Numbered from the stretch's first letter, positions 7,018 through 13,021 are shown. The stretch: 13,753 nucleotides of DNA from JAKATY01 sp038876335 (GCA_038876335.1 JAVYYS010000013.1:1-13753); one strand, 5' to 3'. Notes: generated from the sequence alone by a model not told the origin. Translations and numbers: made by a program.

Positions 7018-7497
7018 TTGAAGTGGATCGTGGAGATCCTGAATAGCAACAAAATTAAATTTGAGATATCTGGTGGATTTGCCGCAAAGATATACGGATC
7101 CAACAGGAGGCTAGCGGATATAGACATAGAAGTTAAGCAAATAGACATCAAACGCCTTATTCCTTCAATATCAGGATACTTAACATACGGCCCGTCTAAG
7201 TATATTGACCGGCATTGGAAAATACCTACCTTAGTCACCTTAAAGTACAAAATGCAGACCATAGACATATTTGGGGCTGACAAAACCAAGATATTCGATG
7301 CAAAGTCGAAGCGATGGGTGAGCTTTCCTTTTATGATAGAACGGGCAAGGAATATGGTTATTTTCGGAGTTAGGATTCCTGTAATCGACAGAAATGCGCT
7401 TATCTCATACAAAAGCAAACTTGCGCGTGGAGTTGACCGCTCTGATGTAAAAGAGCTGTTGAGCGATAGGGCGAATGCAAGCAAACTACTCCAATAA
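7018..7497 (+). CDS. Small nucleotidyltransferase-fold protein (start uncertain)
   Basis: The protein has the polymerase-beta-like nucleotidyltransferase signature. EISGGFAAKIYGS (16-28 counted from TTG 7018) is followed by LADIDIEV with Asp34 and Asp36, and a third acidic residue, Asp83, lies in TIDIFGAD. It resembles stand-alone nucleotidyltransferases of the AbiEii / aminoglycoside-lincosamide type; substrate cannot be told, and it could act on tRNA, small molecules or proteins. No ATG exists in frame. Upstream codons back to the stop at 6982 read as plausible protein (RDTKAALKWIVEIL), and a GGTGAT ribosome binding site sits just before an ATT at 6997, so the true protein may be 166 residues starting there. 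No antitoxin-like partner adjoins it, which argues against a simple toxin-antitoxin pair. It converges on tRNA-Arg. Confidence 0.78.
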   Translation: MKWIVEILNSNKIKFEISGGFAAKIYGSNRRLADIDIEVKQIDIKRLIPSISGYLTYGPSKYIDRHWKIPTLVTLKYKMQTIDIFGADKTKIFDAKSKRWVSFPFMIERARNMVIFGVRIPVIDRNALISYKSKLARGVDRSDVKELLSDRANASKLLQ

Positions 7498-7523
7498 CGG
7501 AAGGGGGCTTAGCGGCAGCCCTA

Positions 7524-7632
7524 CGGGCTCGGTGGGATTTGAACCCACGACCTTCAGCTTTCTTCTGCCTTAACAAAACCCCAACTAGGTCTTTAGAAGG
7601 CTGTTGCTCTATCCAAGCTGAGCTACGAGCCC
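7524..7632 (-). tRNA. trnR: tRNA-Arg (UCU) with a 34-nt intron
   Basis: The minus strand from 7632 folds as a cloverleaf. The acceptor stem GGGCTCG pairs perfectly with CGAGCCC (7531-7525). The D stem is GCTC/GAGC. The anticodon stem is ACAGC/GCTGA with one A-A mismatch, the loop CTTCTAA carries anticodon TCT, the variable loop is AGGTC, and the T arm is GTGGG-TTCAAAT-CCCAC. The discriminator base is G (7524); CCA is not encoded. The anticodon loop is interrupted between positions 37 and 38 by an intron at 7593-7560. The mature tRNA would be 75 nt. UCU decodes AGA, and with wobble AGG. The 5' ten nucleotides overlap the 3' end of tatD on the same strand, so this tRNA may be processed from the tatD transcript. 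Confidence 0.92.
7560..7593 (-). other. tRNA intron (bulge-helix-bulge type)
   Basis: The 34-nt intron lies at the canonical 37/38 position. Exon bases CTTC (7599-7596) can pair with intron bases GAAG (7565-7562), giving a 4-bp helix. It is flanked by 3-nt bulges TAA (7595-7593) and AAA (7561-7559). This is the substrate geometry of the archaeal splicing endonuclease, cutting after 7594 and after 7560. The inner intron helix (around ACCT/AGG) is weak. Confidence 0.75.
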
Positions 7633-8447
7633 ACCGTCCTTATAAGCCTATGGCTGCCAATGTTAAAGAATCTTTTCGTATTCGAAGCTATGATCTCCGC
7701 GGCCTTTTCATATTCCAATCCCTTTGCCTTTGCTACTATCATTACTGACCTTTCAACATCCTTTGGATACGCTCCTGCGGCCGGAGCATCGCTCTCTGCC
7801 ATTATCTGTTCTATTGGGAAATCCTTTATCGCCCTGTTCCTTTTCGACGACTCCACCGGCGGCACCGAAATAAAATACCCCAGCGATGCAGCCTTCTTGG
7901 CTTGCTCGGTATCTCCTTCAAAAAAATGAAGCTGCACCTTCTTTGCGTTTTTACTTTCTAAAATACTTAGAACTTCATCCATGGAATTGCGCGAATGCAC
8001 GCATACAGGTATCCCAAGTTCCTCTGCCAGATCGACAAAGCGGGCGAATGTAGTTCGTTGCATAGCAATCTCCTCAAAACTTTTCGCTATCTTAAGATCA
8101 AGCCCCACTTCGCCTATGGCAACTAACTTTTCCCTGTTTGATCTTGCAAGCTCAAGATTGAATGCAATCTCCTCTTCTGCAATGTTGGCATAATCAGGAC
8201 TTATGCCAACAGCCGCAAAGATGTGCTTTTTATCTGCAATCTTGAGGGTTTCAAGATTGGATTTGGTGCTCCCTCCATTGGAAATCATAACCGAAACCCC
8301 ATATTCCAGCGAATCTTTTATGCTTTCAGCGTCTAGCATGTCAAGGTGGCAATGCGAATCGGCAAGTTCTATCTTTGTTTTTTCAATAGGAGTCTTTTCT
8401 TGCTCTAGAGTCTTAGTCCCATGCATGTGCTTACCAAAAAGTACCAT
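7623..8447 (-). CDS. tatD: TatD-family metal-dependent hydrolase (DNase)
   Basis: This 274-residue TIM-barrel amidohydrolase of the TatD family acts as a 3'-5' exonuclease on DNA in characterised members. The metal ligands are in place: DSHCHLD (30-36, His32 and His34), GEVGLD (112-117, Glu113), CVHSR (His151), QLHFFEG (His174) and ESDAP (218-222, Asp220). NTKRFFN near the C-terminus is also characteristic. The 27 residues before the first motif are a low-complexity charged extension. An alternative start at Met8 (8426) has GGTAAG 4 nt upstream and may be the real one. The stop codon TAG (7625-7623) forms part of the tRNA-Arg gene, so the last codons double as the tRNA acceptor stem. The spacer upstream carries tandem repeats. 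Confidence 0.92.
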   Translation of the reverse strand: MVLFGKHMHGTKTLEQEKTPIEKTKIELADSHCHLDMLDAESIKDSLEYGVSVMISNGGSTKSNLETLKIADKKHIFAAVGISPDYANIAEEEIAFNLELARSNREKLVAIGEVGLDLKIAKSFEEIAMQRTTFARFVDLAEELGIPVCVHSRNSMDEVLSILESKNAKKVQLHFFEGDTEQAKKAASLGYFISVPPVESSKRNRAIKDFPIEQIMAESDAPAAGAYPKDVERSVMIVAKAKGLEYEKAAEIIASNTKRFFNIGSHRLIRTVGS

Positions 8448-8452
8448 GCCTC

Positions 8453-8482
8453 TAATTACCTGTCTATTAATTACCTGTCTAT
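8453..8482. repeat. Perfect tandem 15-bp duplication
   Basis: TAATTACCTGTCTAT occurs twice back to back (8453-8467 and 8468-8482). It lies between the tatD start (8447) and its probable TATA box (8486-8500), so it covers the expected tatD transcript start and leader. It could be a recent slippage duplication or a doubled regulator site. Confidence 0.85.
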
Positions 8483-8485
8483 AAT

Positions 8486-8500
8486 GGTATATTATTTATT
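8486..8500 (-). promoter_or_regulatory. TATA-like box for tatD
   Basis: On the minus strand it reads AATAAATAATATACC, about 40-50 bp before the annotated tatD ATG, predicting a transcript start near 8465 inside the 15-bp tandem repeat. Confidence 0.35.
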
Positions 8501-8511
8501 AGTTAACTAGC

Positions 8512-8555
8512 CTATATAATTCAACTATATAATTCAATTAGCCTATATAATTCAA
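8512..8555 (+). repeat. Three copies of a 13-bp TATA-containing repeat
   Basis: CTATATAATTCAA occurs at 8512-8524, directly again at 8525-8537, and at 8543-8555 after a 5-bp spacer (TTAGC). The flanking TAGC is also repeated before copies 1 and 3. Each copy holds a perfect-looking TATATAA core, so the repeats multiply a candidate promoter upstream of the DUF929-secY operon. Confidence 0.8.
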
Positions 8556-8560
8556 TTAGC

Positions 8561-8570
8561 ATATTAATAA
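8561..8570 (+). promoter_or_regulatory. TATA-like box proximal to the DUF929-secY operon
   Basis: ATATTAATAA is the most start-proximal AT box, predicting transcription from about 8590 and a leader of about 50 nt to the ATG at 8643. The upstream 13-bp repeats are alternative boxes. Confidence 0.35.
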
Positions 8571-8573
8571 ATA

Positions 8574-8590
8574 GTCGATCTGCGATCGTC
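8574..8590. promoter_or_regulatory. Operator-like inverted repeat
   Basis: GTCGATC-TGC-GATCGTC has 7-nt arms with one mismatch (T8575/T8589) and a 3-nt centre. It begins 4 bp after the TATA-like box and covers the expected transcript start, which is where archaeal repressors commonly bind. The regulator is unknown. Confidence 0.35.
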
Positions 8591-8642
8591 TAAGAAATGC
8601 TGTGTGCAAAATCCCGCTGGAATACTCGAAATACCGATCAAC

Positions 8643-9650
8643 ATGCCCGAAAAAGTTAAAAACGCTGAACTTTCTTTTTCAAAGAGGCTTAACATTGTGC
8701 TTTCCGCAGTCGTAATAATCTTGGCTGTTTCGGTACTGCTTCTATCTCTTGCATATCAATCCATGCTTGCGAAGCTTCAGGGGTTGTCGCTTTCCTCTTC
8801 TTCCCAGCAGAATTCCACAACTGGATTCGGCAGTACATTGGCAGGCATAGATACCCCATTTAACAGCTCATCTCTTTCAGTAATAAACAATGCCCCAAAC
8901 AATTATTTTGAAATAGCGGGAGAGCGTCTCCTCAATGGCACCCTTACTAATCAAGTTGTATTCTCTAAGGTGCCAAACAGCTCCAAGTTCAATGCGTTTT
9001 ACATTAATGGGAAGCCCAGCGTAATATACATTGGTGCGATATCGTGCATATTCTGCGGTGAGAATAGATGGGCAATGGCGCTTGCACTTTCAAGGTTCGG
9101 TTCATTTTCAACTCTTTATACAGGTTACAGCAGCTTCGGCGATGGAGACGTACCGACTATCTACTGGACCAAAGATAACTATACTACACCTGCTGGTGTG
9201 GGTTATGGAAACTCTTATTCAAGCCCCTATATAAATTTCATTTCGGCCGATTATGAATCTCCTATCAAGGAAGGCTTCCAAGTTCAGCCCCTGTCCTATT
9301 TCGTGAACAATTCTCCAAACGCAACATACCGCAGCGCTCTCTCGTTTATGAATTCCACGAACCAGTTCCAGGGAACCCCATTCACGTTCTGGGGCAATAT
9401 TTTAGTTAACGGAGCAGATGCTGTCGTATTCGGAAATACAACTCCTTCCTCCGCAACATTGCCTCTTACATATATGACGCATGGGCAGGTTCTCACCCAG
9501 CTTAAGAATTTCAACGATCAGTTTGCATGGAGTGAATATGCTGGAGCAGACATCTACATAAGCTATCTTTGCCCAACCATAAACAATACTGCACCAGTAT
9601 GCTCCCTTCCTGCCATACGCGCCATTGAACATGCAGAAGGGCTCGCATGA
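8643..9650 (+). CDS. Membrane-anchored DUF929 thioredoxin-like protein
   Basis: The protein has a short basic N-terminus, one transmembrane helix (IVLSAVVIILAVSVLLLSLA, about 18-37 from ATG 8643) and a Ser/Asn-rich linker. A large domain follows with the DUF929 signature YIGAISCIFCGENRWAMA, in which CxxC is Cys135-Ile-Phe-Cys138. A second Cys pair (310 and 320) lies near the C-terminus, and several N-glycosylation sequons suggest the domain faces outward. DUF929 is a largely archaeal, thioredoxin-like family of unproven function; oxidising or isomerising disulfides of exported proteins is inferred from CxxC and location. The frame extends to a GTG at 8604 (13 more residues), but ATG 8643 gives the more usual anchor length; neither has a clear ribosome binding site. 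Its stop overlaps the next start as ATGA, indicating translational coupling. Confidence 0.85.
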   Translation: MPEKVKNAELSFSKRLNIVLSAVVIILAVSVLLLSLAYQSMLAKLQGLSLSSSSQQNSTTGFGSTLAGIDTPFNSSSLSVINNAPNNYFEIAGERLLNGTLTNQVVFSKVPNSSKFNAFYINGKPSVIYIGAISCIFCGENRWAMALALSRFGSFSTLYTGYSSFGDGDVPTIYWTKDNYTTPAGVGYGNSYSSPYINFISADYESPIKEGFQVQPLSYFVNNSPNATYRSALSFMNSTNQFQGTPFTFWGNILVNGADAVVFGNTTPSSATLPLTYMTHGQVLTQLKNFNDQFAWSEYAGADIYISYLCPTINNTAPVCSLPAIRAIEHAEGLA

Positions 9651-10141
9651 ACGTATATAATACGCTGCGTAGAATATATACTCGGAAGTATATTGCAATC
9701 AACGTTGCAGCATTTGCAATATACTACCTTATAGCTCGCTATCTAATCATTTTACAGGAGAGCGCTTTCATCATAGTCAATCCATACCTGTTTTATCTAA
9801 TGTACTTGCTTGTTTTCTCAGCGTCAATAACTATTACGATAGCGATATATTCAATAAGAAATACGCGCCGCAATATCGCAAGATTTACCGCAAGCGGGGT
9901 CAGCGCCATTACTGCGCTCCTTGGCAGCGTGATAATCTCCTGCGGCTGTGCGGTGCCGATACTATTCTCTTTAGCTGCAATAGGGGTAAGCGGCGCTAGT
10001 ATAATTGCGCTCAACGACTTCTTTTCAAAATATGCAATCTGGTTAGTGTCCACATTCATATTTTTAAACCTGCTTCTGATAATATACTATCTGAACAAAC
10101 TCTCAAAACCGTATTGTTCAGTTAAAAAAGTAAAGAGGTAG
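9647..10141 (+). CDS. Small polytopic membrane protein with Cys-Gly-Cys motif
   Basis: The 164-residue protein has about four transmembrane helices (roughly 15-37, 46-70, 84-118 with a break, and 129-150). The third segment carries SVIISCGCAVPILFSLAAIG, with Cys99-Gly-Cys101 and Pro104 inside or at the edge of the membrane. Loops are basic (RNTRRN at 71-76; KKVKR tail). I do not recognise the family. A Cys pair followed by Pro in a hydrophobic helix recalls membrane thiol transporters such as CcdA/DsbD and VKOR-like enzymes, but the topology and motif do not match either well. Its ATG overlaps the DUF929 stop, so the two proteins are made together. The simplest inference is that this protein passes electrons to or from the DUF929 CxxC. 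A metal transporter is an alternative. Confidence 0.8.
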   Translation: MNVYNTLRRIYTRKYIAINVAAFAIYYLIARYLIILQESAFIIVNPYLFYLMYLLVFSASITITIAIYSIRNTRRNIARFTASGVSAITALLGSVIISCGCAVPILFSLAAIGVSGASIIALNDFFSKYAIWLVSTFIFLNLLLIIYYLNKLSKPYCSVKKVKR

Positions 10142-10145
10142 TCCA

Positions 10146-11294
10146 ATGCTGAGAAACTCGCGCTCCTTCAGTCGAGGCCGCGGCCATGGTCTCCATACCC
10201 GCAGGCGCAGGCATGTCGCGAATACACACTTCGGCAAACATGTTAAGCCACAAAGGTTAGCGCGAAAGTTTAAGGAATCTTCTTCCAAGAGTTCAACGCT
10301 TTCGGATTCTATAGAAAAGGCTTTTCATACAGAGAGACCTTATCCAACTTCTTATGAGGAAGTGCTTCTTACTAGTATAATATCCAATTCAAATCCGAGT
10401 GCTACTACTTATGAATCAGCAGCCACGTTCAGCCGGATTCTGCTGAACCTCACTGCCGGCACCAGAGCTCTGGGGTATAGATACGGCATGGAAATAGGCA
10501 AAAGTCTTTACCGCCTTCTTTCTTCACGAAAGCCTTATTATTGGTACGAAGAATCCATTCCAGACTTAATATCTTTTCTAGAAAAAGCGATCGGCGTTCC
10601 GGCAAGCTACTCGCTCTTATACAGCGGCCTCAGAGTAAGAATCTATAACAAACAAGGCCTATATCTCGGGATGAACATGCATCTGTTCGAGGCTGGCATT
10701 ATCTCAGGATTTGTAACTGCTGCAAGCAAACAGATAACGTATATGGAAGAAATTTCCTGCTCTAACAATGGTTCAGATTATTGCGAATTTTCACTTTCGC
10801 CGCACAGGCATAATGAAGAAAACATAGAGGTAAGCTCGGCATTATCGCGCTTCGCCGAACATTTAAGCATTATGGTCAAGCACCCCCAAACCCAACAGAA
10901 TTCAGTATCTCGCAGCTACCATGCTCTGCTTATCCTTTCTATTCTTCGCTCCAGCTATAGTGACGCAATAAACAACATATCGGGGTATTTCGGCTTCAAA
11001 GTAGCGCAGCAGCTGTTTGATGACAAGAAGCCGAATGCAGCTAGAATTTCGGAGTACCTCTTGAAAACCGCAATCTTATTAAACTTTGGCGCACCCACAA
11101 TTAAGCCTTCAAAGGATCGTACTCTTTTGAATATGGTCTTGGCATTCAGCCCAGAAGTCTCTAAAAAAGAATATGTGGAGCTCTCTCGCGCTTTTATCAA
11201 TGCCATGTTAAGCAAGGCTGCGCATCCGCGCGTCTCTTTCGAGATAGACAGTAGAGACAGCAATTATCTGCTGCGCATAAAGGAAAATCCGTGA
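10146..11294 (+). CDS. Basic protein with tandem V4R-like domains
   Basis: The first 43 residues are very basic and disordered-looking (RGRGHGLHTRRRRH at 11-24), suggesting nucleic-acid, membrane or ribosome contact. Residues about 90-217 look like a V4R (4-vinyl-reductase) domain: helical start, ALGYRYGMEIGKSLY, AGIISGFVTAASKQ, and the hallmark EEISCSNNGSDYCEF (201-215), where V4R proteins have E..C...G...C.F. V4R domains bind small hydrophobic ligands or metal and usually act as sensors. Residues about 257-378 repeat the pattern (ISGYFGFKVAQQLF, ELSRAFINAMLSKA, VSFEID) but lack the cysteines, so they look like a degenerate second copy. GAGGT at 10135-10139 is a good ribosome binding site; the upstream gene ends 4 bp before. 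It has no signal peptide or recognised DNA-binding domain. The link to SecY is unknown. Confidence 0.8.
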   Translation: MLRNSRSFSRGRGHGLHTRRRRHVANTHFGKHVKPQRLARKFKESSSKSSTLSDSIEKAFHTERPYPTSYEEVLLTSIISNSNPSATTYESAATFSRILLNLTAGTRALGYRYGMEIGKSLYRLLSSRKPYYWYEESIPDLISFLEKAIGVPASYSLLYSGLRVRIYNKQGLYLGMNMHLFEAGIISGFVTAASKQITYMEEISCSNNGSDYCEFSLSPHRHNEENIEVSSALSRFAEHLSIMVKHPQTQQNSVSRSYHALLILSILRSSYSDAINNISGYFGFKVAQQLFDDKKPNAARISEYLLKTAILLNFGAPTIKPSKDRTLLNMVLAFSPEVSKKEYVELSRAFINAMLSKAAHPRVSFEIDSRDSNYLLRIKENP

Positions 11295-11303
11295 GGTGCA
11301 AAC

Positions 11304-12761
11304 ATGGCCCTAAAGTTCATGGATAAGATACTTCCATTCATACCTACAATTAAGGCCCCGAGCAAGCCCCTCTCTCTAAGGGAGAAGATGGTTTGGACTG
11401 GGGTAATAATAACAATATACTTCTTGCTTTACAACACTTATGCGACAGGCGTAAATCCGCAGGCTGTCACGCAACCGTTCCTCCAGCTTGTGAGCATAGT
11501 TTTTGCCGCTAAAATAGGTAGCATAATAACAATAGGTATAGGGCCAATAGTGCTAGCAAGCATTGTGCTTCAGCTTCTCAACGGCTCCGGGTTGATAAAT
11601 CTCGACATGAACAATATGGAAGATAAGGCGCGATTTCAGGGAATCCAAAAACTATCTGCGATAGGCATAGGCCTCATAGAGTCGATAATATTCGTCAGCA
11701 CAGGCTACGTACCGCTTGCATCTACCTCCTATTTTGGGATCGTAGTGCTGCAGCTTTTCATTGGCAGTCTCATGATAATATACATGGACGAGATGATGAC
11801 GAAATATGGCATCACCTCGGGGATAAACCTTTTTATAGCAAGTGGAGTTTCATACGCGATAATAGCCGGCACGGTTGGAATACTTATTCCTGAAGCTGCT
11901 GCTGCAATACAGGCAGGCGGTGCAGCTGCGATATCAAACGCTATAATGGCCTTCGGCCCCCTGATATTTGCTATGATAGTATTTGTTGCGAGTATTTATG
12001 CATATGAAATGAAGGTGGAGCTTCCGCTTGCATTTGGGGATATACGTGGTATTGGGGGTCGGCTTCCAATACCTTTCCTTTATGTGAGTGTGCTTCCGGT
12101 CATACTTGCATCTTCTTTGGAGCTAAGCCTTGCTGTGTGGTTTAGATTCCTTGCTGGAGTGCATGGTTCGCTCGCCAACCTTGCAAAGTTCTTTGCACTC
12201 TATACACCAGTTGCAGGCGGCTCACCACAGCTCAGCGGAGGGCTTGTGTACCTCATTTCTCCGTCATTTCCACTACCATATTCTGCTGCATACGGAGGCA
12301 TAGGGGGATATGGGGCATATTTTACTTACCTTGCTACCCATACAACACAGCTTTTCCTTCCTTGGGGAGGCGTAGTTGCTGTGCCTGAATGGGTGCACAT
12401 AATAATCTACACGCTTGTGCTAGTAATCCTATCTGTAATATTTGGAAAATTCTGGATAGAGATGACAGGCCAGAGCCCCAAGGAGCTTGCGAAACAGATA
12501 GGAGAGACAGGGTGGCAGATACCAGGCTTCAGGAGGGATCCACGCATCGTAGAAAGTGTACTAAACAAGTATATACCATCTGTGACAGTTCTGGGCAGCA
12601 TATTTGTTGGCCTGCTAGCTGCGCTCGCAACCCTTACTGGCGCAGTGGGCACAGGCATGGGCATCTTGCTTACTGTGGGCATAATCTACATGCTCTACCA
12701 ACAGCTGAAGCAGGAAAACCTTTACGAAACCTACCCAATACTTAGCAAACTTACAGGATAG
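11304..12761 (+). CDS. secY: Protein translocase subunit SecY
   Basis: This is the pore subunit of the Sec translocon, which passes proteins through, or inserts them into, the cytoplasmic membrane with SecE and Sec-beta. The 485-residue protein has the ten-helix plan. The plug region follows TM1 with KIGSIITIGIGPIVLASIVL (70-89), the conserved cytosolic loop and TM6-7 region has ELPLAFGDIRG...LPIPFLYVSVLPVI (239-267), and the large C5 loop ends GFRRDPR (408-414) before LNKYIP. The length and the TM7-TM8 external segment match archaeal SecY. GAGGTG at 11293-11298 precedes the ATG by 5 nt. In most archaea secY sits at the end of the ribosomal protein cluster next to uL15; here it is the last gene of an operon with a DUF929 redox-like pair and a V4R protein, which is unusual. 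Confidence 0.97.
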   Translation: MALKFMDKILPFIPTIKAPSKPLSLREKMVWTGVIITIYFLLYNTYATGVNPQAVTQPFLQLVSIVFAAKIGSIITIGIGPIVLASIVLQLLNGSGLINLDMNNMEDKARFQGIQKLSAIGIGLIESIIFVSTGYVPLASTSYFGIVVLQLFIGSLMIIYMDEMMTKYGITSGINLFIASGVSYAIIAGTVGILIPEAAAAIQAGGAAAISNAIMAFGPLIFAMIVFVASIYAYEMKVELPLAFGDIRGIGGRLPIPFLYVSVLPVILASSLELSLAVWFRFLAGVHGSLANLAKFFALYTPVAGGSPQLSGGLVYLISPSFPLPYSAAYGGIGGYGAYFTYLATHTTQLFLPWGGVVAVPEWVHIIIYTLVLVILSVIFGKFWIEMTGQSPKELAKQIGETGWQIPGFRRDPRIVESVLNKYIPSVTVLGSIFVGLLAALATLTGAVGTGMGILLTVGIIYMLYQQLKQENLYETYPILSKLTG

Positions 12762-12787
12762 AAGCTCCAGTAACAACACAAAATAAA

Positions 12788-12842
12788 TGACAAAAAATCC
12801 AAAAGCAAAGAAGAAAAAGAACAAAAAATGTGCTCAAGAAAA
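12788..12842 (-). terminator. T-rich terminator after the eL41 gene
   Basis: On the minus strand the 55 bp just after the eL41 stop contain repeated T runs (TTTTTT, TTCTTTTTCTTCTTT, GGATTTTTTG), the standard archaeal intrinsic terminator composition. The same bases on the plus strand appear as a Lys-rich pseudo-reading frame. Confidence 0.5.
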
Positions 12843-12843
12843 A

Positions 12844-12957
12844 TTAGAGCTTCCCTACCCTGCGCTTCTGCGCTCTTCTAAGTCTCTTCCTTCTCTTTTT
12901 GAGCCATTTCCAGCGCATCCTCCCTTTCTTCTTCCATTTCCTTGGTATGCTTCCCAA
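12844..12957 (-). CDS. rpl41e: Ribosomal protein eL41 (37 residues, TTG start)
   Basis: The minus strand from a TTG at 12957 encodes a 37-residue, extremely basic peptide containing PRKWKKKGRMRWKWLKKRRK (residues 5-24) and ending RRVGKL. From memory, Thermococcales eL41 is also 37 residues and contains PRKWKKKGRMRWKW at the same position, so the identification is strong despite the size. eL41 is a single helix at the interface of the ribosomal subunits. The TTG start is supported by GGTG at 12963-12966, 5 nt upstream, by the length match, and by a TATA-like box at 13013-13021. The internal ATG at 12918 would give a 24-residue form like eukaryotic eL41, without the Pro-Arg-Lys-Trp segment. A T-rich terminator follows. 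The gene is convergent with secY and too short for default gene callers. Confidence 0.88.
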   Translation of the reverse strand: MGSIPRKWKKKGRMRWKWLKKRRKRLRRAQKRRVGKL

Positions 12958-13012
12958 ATATACACCAACAATCCAACACTCGGATTCTGCAAGAAGCTTT
13001 CCATCAAGAATC

Positions 13013-13021
13013 TATAAATAT
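13013..13021 (-). promoter_or_regulatory. TATA-like box for eL41
   Basis: On the minus strand it reads ATATTTATA, predicting transcription from about 12990 and a leader near 33 nt that includes the GGTG ribosome binding site at 12963-12966. Confidence 0.45.

Noticed and set aside
6981..7497. Nucleotidyltransferase as half of a toxin-antitoxin or abortive infection pair
   Set aside because: No small partner gene (HEPN, AbiEi-like) is present on either side; the neighbours are a non-coding gap and a tRNA.
7524..7632. tRNA-Arg as an integration site for a mobile element
   Set aside because: No integrase gene and no repeated tRNA 3' fragment was seen in the window.
8597..8659. Short plus-strand frame from ATG 8597 ahead of the DUF929 gene, as a leader peptide
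   Set aside because: About 20 codons with no ribosome binding site and no attenuator-like codon run; not distinguishable from chance.
12960..13008. Open codons upstream of the eL41 TTG in the same frame (to the stop at about 13009)
   Set aside because: No standard start codon occurs there with a ribosome binding site, and the known eL41 length is matched exactly by the TTG start.
12787..13017. Plus-strand 76-codon frame MTKNPKAKKKKNKK... after secY
   Set aside because: Its Lys-rich start is the complement of the T-rich terminator and the remainder is antisense to eL41.
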